Origin: JBJXGF01 sp046153015
Lineage (GTDB): Bacteria; Actinomycetota; Acidimicrobiia; Acidimicrobiales; CAIXPF01
DNA: 12,359 nucleotides
Direction of reading: 5' to 3'
Assembly (NCBI GenBank): GCA_046153015.1
Contig: JBJXGF010000246.1
Location: 1 to 12,359, forward strand
Positions within the stretch are counted from its first letter, which is position 1. Each line of letters opens with the position of its first letter. A program made the translations under genes and the position numbers. Shown in pieces: positions 1 to 8,598 of this stretch. The notes beneath the pieces were generated by a model. The model saw only the letters and a list, made by a program, of their open reading frames with translations, did not search any database and had not been told where the DNA came from.

Positions 1-556
1 CCCGCCCACCCCGAGCCGGCGCTGCGGCGGGGGAGGTGTCCGGGGCGGTGTCGGGCGCGGCCGGGGTGCGGGCCGAACGCGAGGCGCGTCCACCGCCGGC
101 GCCCCGCGCCTCTTTGATCGAGCGGCGGCTGGCCGGGCCTCGCACCGGAGCCCGCAGCACGAACACCCAGCCCACGTGGTCGACCGGCTTGCCGCCGATC
201 AGGCGGCCCTCGTCGAAGAGCCACTTGTACTGGCCGTGGAACTCCTGGAACGAGTCGTTGGAGAACACATCGGCGCCGGCCTTGTCGGCGATCTGCAGGA
301 TGAAGGCGTCGCCCCGGCCGATCGCTCCCGCGGGAGGGGTCAGCATTCGCCCTTCGGCCAGCGCCTGTTCGAATCTGGGTCGCTCGGAAGGATCGATCCG
401 ATGCCCGAACGTGGCGTCGACGACTACCGTCACCCGGTCGTGAGGGTGCTCACGTTGGAAGCACTCCACGGCTTCTTCGAGTTGACGAAGACTCGGCGTC
501 GACCGCCCTTCAGTGGCAATGTTCGATCCGTCGACGACAACGTGTGTCGCGGTCAT
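1..556 (-). CDS. Zc3h12a-like / NYN-domain ribonuclease, partial (C-terminus beyond left edge)
   Basis: The reverse strand is open from an ATG at 556-554 to the window edge, giving 185 codons with no stop. The protein starts MTATHVVVDGSNIATEG and carries the acidic positions of the PIN-like NYN/Zc3h12a ribonuclease fold: D9 (VVVDGSN), D47 (VVVDATF), D83 (GRGDAFIL) and D101 (SNDSF). In this family such residues bind the metal used for RNA cleavage, so a cytoplasmic endoribonuclease is the best reading; the RNA target is unknown. The fold ends near residue 140 and is followed by a low-complexity tail rich in Ala, Pro, Gly and Arg. The start is supported by an AGGA at 565-562, five bases before ATG. 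It is divergent from the HAD gene. The length and any further C-terminal domain cannot be seen. Confidence 0.8.
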   Translation of the reverse strand, partial: MTATHVVVDGSNIATEGRSTPSLRQLEEAVECFQREHPHDRVTVVVDATFGHRIDPSERPRFEQALAEGRMLTPPAGAIGRGDAFILQIADKAGADVFSNDSFQEFHGQYKWLFDEGRLIGGKPVDHVGWVFVLRAPVRGPASRRSIKEARGAGGGRASRSARTPAAPDTAPDTSPAAAPARGGR

Positions 557-561
557 GTAGT

Positions 562-565
562 TCCT
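562..565 (-). promoter_or_regulatory. Ribosome binding site of the NYN ribonuclease gene
   Basis: On the reverse strand the bases AGGA lie five bases before the ATG at 556. This is one of the few clear Shine-Dalgarno matches in the window, and it fixes the start of the ribonuclease. The inverted-repeat stem at 567-575/641-649 ends one base upstream of this site, so folding of the leader could affect ribosome access (inference). Confidence 0.5.
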
Positions 566-566
566 A

Positions 567-649
567 GTGAAGCAGGTTGTCCGCCTGCCGAGATGGATCC
601 TCGACCCCCGCACGGCATGGCCGATCCGGCGCGTCGAGGACTGCTTCAC
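567..649. repeat. Nested inverted repeats in the leader of the NYN ribonuclease gene
   Basis: GTGAAGCAG at 567-575 is an exact 9-bp inverted match to CTGCTTCAC at 641-649. TCCTCGAC at 598-605 is an exact 8-bp inverted match to GTCGAGGA at 633-640, directly adjacent to the outer arm, so both stems could stack. A small CGGC-ATG-GCCG hairpin lies inside at 613-623. The unpaired part 576-597 would form a large bulge. If transcribed with the ribonuclease gene, this element sits in the 5' leader immediately before the Shine-Dalgarno site. No known riboswitch or tRNA is recognised. A regulatory role is inference. Confidence 0.45.
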
Positions 650-699
650 CCTACGGCCTCGAATCCCGAGCGCCAATTCATCAACCTGGAGGTTTCTCG

Positions 700-745
700 A
701 TCGCCGCCCGGCTCGCTGCGCTCGCGCGGGCGCCCGGCTGCGCCG
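700..745. repeat. 46-bp direct repeat, copy 1
   Basis: Bases 700-745 are identical to 778-823. The unit is very G+C rich and internally self-complementary: GCCCG (706-710) can pair with CGGGC (727-731), and it ends in a CGGC-TGC-GCCG triloop hairpin (735-745). It resembles dispersed intergenic hairpin repeats (REP-like) of high-GC genomes, but family membership cannot be shown from one locus. Confidence 0.8.
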
Positions 746-753
746 TGTTGTTG

Positions 754-772
754 CTGGGGGCTGCGCCCCCAG
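754..772. repeat. Perfect 8-bp hairpin between the two direct repeats
   Basis: CTGGGGGC (754-761) pairs perfectly with GCCCCCAG (765-772) across a TGC triloop. It lies in the 32-bp spacer between the 46-bp repeats and shares the GC-TGC-GC core with the hairpins that end each repeat. No T-tract follows on either strand, so it is not a typical intrinsic terminator. Confidence 0.7.
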
Positions 773-777
773 ACCCC

Positions 778-823
778 ATCGCCGCCCGGCTCGCTGCGCT
801 CGCGCGGGCGCCCGGCTGCGCCG
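778..823. repeat. 46-bp direct repeat, copy 2
   Basis: Exact second copy of 700-745, offset by 78 bp. It ends with the same CGGC-TGC-GCCG hairpin (813-823). A further degenerate GGC-TGC-GCC core follows at 828-836, just before the HAD start codon at 839. The 78-bp period is a multiple of three, so both copies translate identically in every frame. This explains repeated peptide strings in conceptual translations here and is not evidence of coding. Confidence 0.8.
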
Positions 824-838
824 CCTAGGCTGCGCCGG

Positions 839-1483
839 GTGATTCGAGCTGTGCTGTTCGACTTCGGCGGAGTGGTCACCACCAGCCCGTTCGACGCGTT
901 CGCCGAGTACGAGGCGGCCAACGGGCTGCCGGTCGGGCTGATCCGTCAGCTCAACGCCGCCAACCCCGACACCAACGCCTGGGCGCAGCTCGAGCGCAGC
1001 TCGGTGAGCCTCGACGAGTTCGCCGCGATCTTCGAGGCCGAGGCGGCGGCGCTCGGGCACCGCCTCGAGGGGCGTGCGGTGCTCGGCCTGCTCGCCGGGA
1101 GGGTCCGGCCCGAGATGGCCGAAGCGGTGCGGCGCTGCAGCGAGCGCCTGGTCACGGCGTGTCTCACCAACAACTTCCGCTCCACCGCCGGCGGTCCGGC
1201 GCTGCCCAACGACCCGGGCCGGGACGCCGAGGTGGCCGAGGTGATGAAGCTGTTCTCCGCCGTGATCGAGTCCTCCAAGGTCGGCGTGCGCAAACCTGAC
1301 CCGCGCTTCTACGAGCTGGCCTGCGAGACGCTGCGCATCGAGGCGGACGAGGCCGTGTTCCTCGACGACCTCGGCATCAACCTCAAGCCCGCCCGTCAGC
1401 TCGGGATGACCACGATCAAGGTGGTCGAGCCGGCCCAGGCGCTGGCCGAGCTCGAGGCGGCGGTCGGCTTCCCGCTCACCTGA
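839..1483 (+). CDS. HAD-superfamily (subfamily IA-like) hydrolase
   Basis: This 214-residue protein has the four HAD motifs in order. Motif I is D8 in LFDFGGVVTTS, motif II is T110 in CLTNNF, motif III is K152 in VGVRKPDP, and motif IV is D176-D177 in VFLDDLGIN. Asp8 would be the nucleophile attacking a phosphate or similar ester. The residue two after it is Gly rather than the usual Asp general acid, a variant seen in the epoxide-hydrolase-N-terminal/ACAD10-like group. The substrate cannot be read from sequence. The GTG at 839 is chosen because it sits directly before the first conserved strand (IRAVLFDF). The open frame upstream is intergenic repeat, and no Shine-Dalgarno is visible. It is convergent with kgd, 26 bp apart, with no terminator hairpin between them. 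Confidence 0.85.
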   Translation: MIRAVLFDFGGVVTTSPFDAFAEYEAANGLPVGLIRQLNAANPDTNAWAQLERSSVSLDEFAAIFEAEAAALGHRLEGRAVLGLLAGRVRPEMAEAVRRCSERLVTACLTNNFRSTAGGPALPNDPGRDAEVAEVMKLFSAVIESSKVGVRKPDPRFYELACETLRIEADEAVFLDDLGINLKPARQLGMTTIKVVEPAQALAELEAAVGFPLT

Positions 1484-1509
1484 GCCGAGGGTGAGGCTGA
1501 GCTGGAGGG

Positions 1510-5121
<3,612 letters not shown>

Positions 5122-5137
5122 GGGATCGATGGTACTA
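5122..5137 (-). promoter_or_regulatory. Possible leaderless promoter -10 element for kgd
   Basis: On the reverse strand TACCAT (5134-5129) fits the actinobacterial TANNNT -10 pattern and ends seven bases before the kgd GTG. No Shine-Dalgarno is visible. This spacing would put the transcript start at or next to the start codon, that is, a leaderless mRNA. No convincing -35 is seen. The match is short and could be chance. Confidence 0.25.
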
Positions 5138-5141
5138 GGGG

Positions 5142-5183
5142 GTCCCCGGCGCTCCCGGGACGTCTGGCGGCGCCGGCCGGCGC
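5142..5183. promoter_or_regulatory. Palindromes in the kgd/mnhA divergent intergenic region
   Basis: The 217-bp gap 5122-5338 holds no recognisable gene. It contains a perfect 14-bp palindrome, GCGCCGGCCGGCGC, at 5170-5183, and an imperfect inverted repeat GTCCC(C)GG / CCGGGAC at 5142-5161. Either could be an operator for one of the divergent genes, but such palindromes arise easily in DNA this rich in G and C. No clear promoter for mnhA was found. Confidence 0.25.
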
Positions 5184-5338
5184 GGCCACGTGCTCCGTCC
5201 TGAGCCGGCGCGGGCAAGGTGCTGGTGTCGCCGTGGTCGCCGGTGGGGAGACCGAGGTGATGATCTGGCCGTCGCCCCGCCTGCCGCGCGCGTCACGGCG
5301 CGTCCTTCCTCGTGGCGCCGGGGCCGAGAAGGCGCCCC

Positions 5339-6226
5339 GTGGCTGAGGCGCTCGTCGCCGTGCTGGCAGCCCACGTCGCGATCGCGGTGCTCGCGGCGGC
5401 GCTCGGGCGGCGGGCGCCACGAGGATCGTTGCTCGTCGGCGCGCTCGCCCCGCTCGCCACGACCGGCTGGCTGGCGGCGGCCACGCCGCGCGTCCTCGGC
5501 GGCCGCGCCGTCGAGGCCAGCGGCGCCTGGGTGGAGGGCCTGGACATCGCATTCGGCCTGCGCGTCGACGCGTTCGCCCTGCTCATGGGCTGGCTGGTGG
5601 GCGCCGTCGGCGTGCTGGTGTTCTGGTACGCCTACGCGTACTTCGACGCCGGGACCGAACGGTTGGGCCGGTTCACGGCGACCCTCGTGCTCTTCTCGGC
5701 ATCGATGCTCGGGCTGGTCGTTGCTCGACGACGTGTTCACGCTGTTCCTGTTCTGGGAGCTGACGTCGGTCGCGTCGTTCCTCCTGATCGGCTTCGACCA
5801 TCGCGACGACGGCGCTCGAGCCTTGCGCTCCAGGCCCTGCTCGTGACCGTCGCCGGCGGCATGGCCATGCTGGGCGGGCTGGTCCTGTTGGCGATCGAGG
5901 CCGGCTCGGCGTCGCTGTCGGCCTGGTCGGCGCAGCCGCCTCGCGCTGGCCTCGTGCCGGCCGGGCTCGTGCTGGTGGTGGCGGGGACGATGGCGAAGTC
6001 GGCGCAGTTCCCGCTGCATTTCTGGCTGCCGGGCGCGATGGCCGCCCCCACCCCGGTGTCGGCCTACCTGCATTCGGCCACGATGGTGGAGGCCGGCGTC
6101 TACCTCATCGCCCGGCTGGCGCCGCTGTTCGCGACCGTCCCGCTCTGGCGGCCGCTCGTGCTCGGCGTCGGCGCCGTGAGCCTGGTCTTCGGCGGGGTGG
6201 TGGCGCTGCGCCGCCACGATCTCTAG
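5339..6226 (+). CDS. mnhA: MnhA N-terminal fragment as written (ends at amber codon)
   Basis: This is the open frame from the likely GTG start to TAG, 295 residues. It holds hydrophobic N-terminal segments, including the stretch MGWLVGAVGVLVFWYA. It then holds K220 in MAKSAQFPLHFWLPGAM and the HSATMVEAGVYL segment, both hallmarks of MrpA/NuoL-type channels. Between them, codons 130-160 read as an Arg-rich, non-membrane stretch (VARRRVHAVPV and following) because of the frameshift. The proper FWELTSVASFLLIGF helix is present only in the +1 frame. As written the product would lack the TM5 Glu and all helices after about TM8, so I expect it to be inactive. Confidence 0.6.
   Translation: MAEALVAVLAAHVAIAVLAAALGRRAPRGSLLVGALAPLATTGWLAAATPRVLGGRAVEASGAWVEGLDIAFGLRVDAFALLMGWLVGAVGVLVFWYAYAYFDAGTERLGRFTATLVLFSASMLGLVVARRRVHAVPVLGADVGRVVPPDRLRPSRRRRSSLALQALLVTVAGGMAMLGGLVLLAIEAGSASLSAWSAQPPRAGLVPAGLVLVVAGTMAKSAQFPLHFWLPGAMAAPTPVSAYLHSATMVEAGVYLIARLAPLFATVPLWRPLVLGVGAVSLVFGGVVALRRHDL
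5726..5821 (+). other. Out-of-frame island in mnhA between two compensating frameshifts
   Basis: Frame 1 runs through LGLVVA up to 5725. The expected continuation DDVFTLFLFWELTSV is in the next frame from 5727, as if C5726 were inserted. That frame stays convincing for 31 codons (5727-5819, to DHRDDGAR) and then fails. Frame 1 resumes with LALQALLVTVAGG from about 5822. The block encodes the fifth membrane helix with the conserved Glu codon at 5757-5759. The intact paralogue mnhD keeps the matching FEIMLSASYVLL in frame. Confidence 0.8.
6224..6226 (+). other. Amber codon replacing the conserved Lys of MnhA
   Basis: The reading is ALRRHDL-TAG-QILAYGTISQLG. In MrpA/NuoL/MnhD-type proteins the position after D-L/M is normally Lys. 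The paralogue MnhD in this same window reads SDMKRILSFHIVSQIG. A single A-to-T change (AAG to TAG) explains it. The frame downstream is clean for 636 more codons, so the stop lies inside an otherwise continuous gene. Confidence 0.85.
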
Positions 6227-6319
6227 CAAATCCTCGCCTACGGGACGATCAGCCAGCTGGGCCTGCTGGTTCTCCTGGTCGGCGCCGGGACGCCCGCTCT
6301 CACCGCGGCCGGCGTAGCG

Positions 6320-8137
6320 ATGCTGCTGGCGCACGGGCTGTTCAAGGCGTCGTTGTTCATGGTGGTCGGCGTCGTGGACCACGCCGCCGGCGGCCGGGAC
6401 ATCCGCCGCCTGGGCGGGCTCGCGCGTTCGCACCCGCTGTTGGCCGCGTCGGCGGTGGCGGCCGGCGCGTCGATGGCCGGCATCCCCCCGTTGATCGGCT
6501 TCACCGCGAAGGAGAAGGCGCTCGCCGCGGTCCTCGGCTCGGGACTGCGCGGGGGAGCAGCGCTGGCCGCGGTGGTGGTCGCCGGCTCGGCGCTCACGGT
6601 CGCCTACACGGCCCGAGCCCTCTGGGAGGTGTTCGGCCCGGCCGCGCCGGCCCTGCCGGCGCCGTCGGCCGCCTCCGCGCACGCGGCCCATCGGTCGAGC
6701 GGCTGGTTCGTGGCCCCGGCCGCCGCGCTGGCGCTCTTCAGCCTGGCCGCAGGCGTCGCGCCCGCCCTCGTGAACCGGTTGGTGGTGGGCGCCGGCCGCG
6801 CCGTCGACCCGGCCGCGGGGAGCAAGGGGCTCGTGCTGTGGCCGGGCGTGAACGCCGCGCTGGCGTGGTCGGGCGCGGTCGTGGCGCTCGGCGGGGCGGT
6901 CTTCGCCCTCCGGCGCCGGGTGGAGCGGCTCCCCTCGCTGGGTCCCGGCTGGCGGGGCGAGCACGTGTTCTCCGCTCTCGTCGACGGCGCCCTGCGCCTG
7001 GCCGGCCGCGTGACCCGACTCGCGCGGCCCGGCTCGCTCCCGCACTACGTGACGGTGGTGGCGATCACCGCGGTGGTCGTGCCCGGCGCGGCGCTGCTGG
7101 GCGGCGGGGTGCGGTGGCCGGCCGACCCGGTCCTGGCGGACACGCCGATGCAGGTCGTGGCCGCCCTCGGAGTGGTGGGCGCGGCGGTGTGCGTCTCGCT
7201 CGTGACGCACCGCCTCGCCGCCGCGCTGGCGCTCGGCGCAGTCGGCTTCGGGGTGGCGGTGCTCTTCGTGATCGAGGGCGGCCCCGACCTCGCCCTCACC
7301 CAAGTGCTGGTCGAGACGACGGCGTTGGTGGCCTTCGTGCTGGTGCTGCGCCGCCTCCCGGCCCGGTACGAACCGCCGCGGCTGCCGCGCCGGTTCCGTC
7401 AGGCGCGACAGGTTGGTCGGCTGGCGGTGTCGGCGGCGTTCGGCCTGGTGGTGTTCCTGTTCGCGGTGAGCAGCACGGCCGTGCGCCACGATGTGGACGG
7501 CGGCGCGGTTGGCCGCGAGGCGCTGGCCCGCTCCGCCTCGGAGGCCGGCGGGTCCAACACCGTGAACGTGATCCTGTCCGAGTTCCGAGCGGCGGACACG
7601 CTCGGCGAGATCACGGTCGTCGCGGTCGCGGTGGTGGGGGTCATGGCCCTCGCCCGCGGCGGCGGAGGCGGCCGCCGCCCGGCCGCGGGCGGCGAGGCGG
7701 CGGCGTGGGAACGTTCGGCCCTCCTCGACGTCGGGGTCGAGCTGATCTTCCACACCGTGCTGATGCTGGCGCTGTACCTGCTGCTCGCCGGGCACAACCG
7801 GCCGGGAGGCGGCTTCATCGCCGGGCTCGTCGCCGGCGCCGCGTTCGTGGTCCGGTACCTCGCAGCGGGCGAGGTCGACCGCCGTCTCGCCCGCATCGGC
7901 CCCCAGCGGCTGATCGGCGCCAGCCTGCTGCTCGCCGCCGGCGCGTCGGCGGCGCCGCTGCTGCGCGGCGGGGCGGTGCTGGAGGCGCTGTCGACCACGG
8001 TCGACCTGTTCGGCGCGGCCGAGGTGAAGCTCAGCTCCGTCCTCGCCTTCGAGCTCGGCGTCGCCGCCGTGGTGGTCGGGCTGGTCACCGCCGTCGTGGC
8101 CGGGTTGGGCGGCGGCTCGGCGGAGGCGACGCCGTGA
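6320..8137 (+). CDS. mnhB: MnhA C-terminal half with fused MnhB domain, fragment downstream of the amber codon
   Basis: This is the open frame after the amber codon, starting at the first in-frame ATG (605 residues); I see no ribosome binding site. It begins MLLAHGLFKASLFM, an internal MrpA helix, so it is not a natural N-terminus. Domains in order: the rest of the MrpA channel part with GIPPLIGFTAKEKAL; the DUF4040-type region near 7220-7370 (FVIEGGPDLALTQVLVET), carrying acidic residues of the MrpA C-terminal membrane part; the MbhE-like segment DTLGEITVVAVAVVG near 7600; and MnhB from about 7709 (FHTVLMLALYLLLAGHNRPGG). MnhB helps form the ion-translocating membrane complex. The stop at 8135-8137 lies 50 bp before mnhC. 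Confidence 0.8.
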   Translation: MLLAHGLFKASLFMVVGVVDHAAGGRDIRRLGGLARSHPLLAASAVAAGASMAGIPPLIGFTAKEKALAAVLGSGLRGGAALAAVVVAGSALTVAYTARALWEVFGPAAPALPAPSAASAHAAHRSSGWFVAPAAALALFSLAAGVAPALVNRLVVGAGRAVDPAAGSKGLVLWPGVNAALAWSGAVVALGGAVFALRRRVERLPSLGPGWRGEHVFSALVDGALRLAGRVTRLARPGSLPHYVTVVAITAVVVPGAALLGGGVRWPADPVLADTPMQVVAALGVVGAAVCVSLVTHRLAAALALGAVGFGVAVLFVIEGGPDLALTQVLVETTALVAFVLVLRRLPARYEPPRLPRRFRQARQVGRLAVSAAFGLVVFLFAVSSTAVRHDVDGGAVGREALARSASEAGGSNTVNVILSEFRAADTLGEITVVAVAVVGVMALARGGGGGRRPAAGGEAAAWERSALLDVGVELIFHTVLMLALYLLLAGHNRPGGGFIAGLVAGAAFVVRYLAAGEVDRRLARIGPQRLIGASLLLAAGASAAPLLRGGAVLEALSTTVDLFGAAEVKLSSVLAFELGVAAVVVGLVTAVVAGLGGGSAEATP

Positions 8138-8142
8138 GGGCC

Positions 8143-8193
8143 GGGGCGCAGCGATGAGCGGGGCGCAGCGATGAGCGGGGCGCAGCAATGAGC
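8143..8193 (+). repeat. Three tandem 17-bp units triplicating the mnhC start site
   Basis: The unit ggggcgcagcgatgagc occurs at 8143-8159 and 8160-8176, and again at 8177-8193 with one change (G to A at 8187). Each unit contains ATGAGC. Because 17 is not a multiple of three, each ATG is in a different frame. The first two encode MSGAQR-stop (8154-8174) and MSGAQQ-stop (8171-8191). Each TGA overlaps the next ATG as ATGA, and the last overlap is with the mnhC start. Confidence 0.95.
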
Positions 8194-8598
8194 ATCGTCT
8201 CTGCCGCGGTGGTCGCCTTCCTGTACGGCGCCGGCTGCTATCTGCTGCTGCAGCGGGCGCTCACCCGCATCGTGCTCGGCTTGGCGCTGCTCGGTCACGG
8301 CGCCGTGCTGCTGCTGCTCCTCGCCGCCGGACCGCCCGGCGAGGCGCCGTTCCCGAACGCCGGCAGCGACCCGCAGCGCTTCTCGGATCCCTTGCCGCAG
8401 GCGCTGGCCCTCACCGCCATCGTCATCACCTTCGCCGTGCTGGTGCTGCTGCTCGCGCTGGCCTACCGGAGCTGGTCCCTCAGCGGCGACGACGAGGTGG
8501 AGGACGACCTCGAGGATGCTCGCATCCTGGAGCCGCATCGCGCGGATCGGCTGCGCCGCGATCTCGAGGCCCTCGAGACCGACCTGGAAGATCGGTGA
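8188..8598 (+). CDS. mnhC: Mrp/Mnh cation:proton antiporter subunit C
   Basis: This 136-residue membrane protein is related to NuoK and is a core subunit of the Mrp antiporter. Three membrane segments are visible: the N-terminal helix up to YLLLQRAL; LVLGLALLGHGAVLLLLLAAG-type residues near 28-48 with the Gly/His-containing turn; and QALALTAIVITFAVLVLLLAL near residues 71-91, with the family pattern DPLPQALALTAIVI before it. The last 40 residues are highly charged (GDDEVEDDLEDAR onward) and may form a cytoplasmic helix. ATG 8188 is the third of three tandem ATGs and the only one leading into the gene. The stop TGA overlaps the mnhD start as GTGA. Confidence 0.93.
   Translation: MSIVSAAVVAFLYGAGCYLLLQRALTRIVLGLALLGHGAVLLLLLAAGPPGEAPFPNAGSDPQRFSDPLPQALALTAIVITFAVLVLLLALAYRSWSLSGDDEVEDDLEDARILEPHRADRLRRDLEALETDLEDR

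Larger units (their letters stand above)
5339..8137 (+). pseudogene. mnhA: mnhA-mnhB fusion (MrpA+MrpB antiporter subunit), interrupted by two frameshifts and an amber codon
   Basis: As an ancestral unit of about 932 codons this encodes the largest subunit of the Mrp/Mnh Na+(K+)/H+ antiporter, a membrane complex related to respiratory complex I subunits. The MrpB subunit is fused at its C-terminus, as often in actinobacteria. GTG at 5339 is chosen over GTG 5312 because AGAAGG lies six bases upstream. Three lesions are visible. There is an extra base near 5726, and a compensating loss of one base (or gain of two) near 5820, which together put 31 codons out of frame. TAG at 6224-6226 replaces an expected Lys. 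All three pieces align to one continuous MnhA when the lesions are repaired. The cause may be sequencing error or recent decay. Confidence 0.85.

Noticed and set aside
567..650. 83-base cloverleaf-like element that could be a tRNA
   Set aside because: No T-arm with TTCGA between five-base stems lies before the 3' arm, no anticodon arm can be formed, and there is no D-arm signature.
754..772. Hairpin as an intrinsic terminator
   Set aside because: The stem is strong, but no run of T follows on either strand, and it lies between two genes that both point away from it.
700..823. Repeat-spacer-repeat pattern resembling a minimal CRISPR (46-bp repeats, 32-bp spacer)
   Set aside because: There are only two repeats, no cas genes nearby, and the spacer is itself a GC-rich hairpin related to the repeats. 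An intergenic hairpin repeat is the simpler reading.
176..838. Upstream extension of the HAD gene to an earlier ATG
   Set aside because: The extension overlaps the ribonuclease gene on the other strand and the hairpin repeats. The HAD fold starts at 842, and 215 codons is a normal size.
5122..5217. Earlier ATG start for kgd at 5217
   Set aside because: The added 32 residues are Arg/Gly/Pro-rich with no counterpart in known Kgd N-termini, which begin shortly before the NxWLVEEMY-type motif.
5726..6226. Programmed frameshifting and amber recoding as an explanation of the mnhA lesions
   Set aside because: Two opposite shifts plus a stop would be needed in one gene, no slippery heptamer or downstream pseudoknot is evident, and no recoding genes are in the window. 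Error or decay is simpler.
5135..8188. 1017-codon open frame on the minus strand opposite mnhA
   Set aside because: The translation is Arg/His/Gln/Gly-rich with no domain or membrane segments. The opposite strand encodes a recognisable antiporter. The same holds for the antisense frames at 7399-8538 and 8463-9800.
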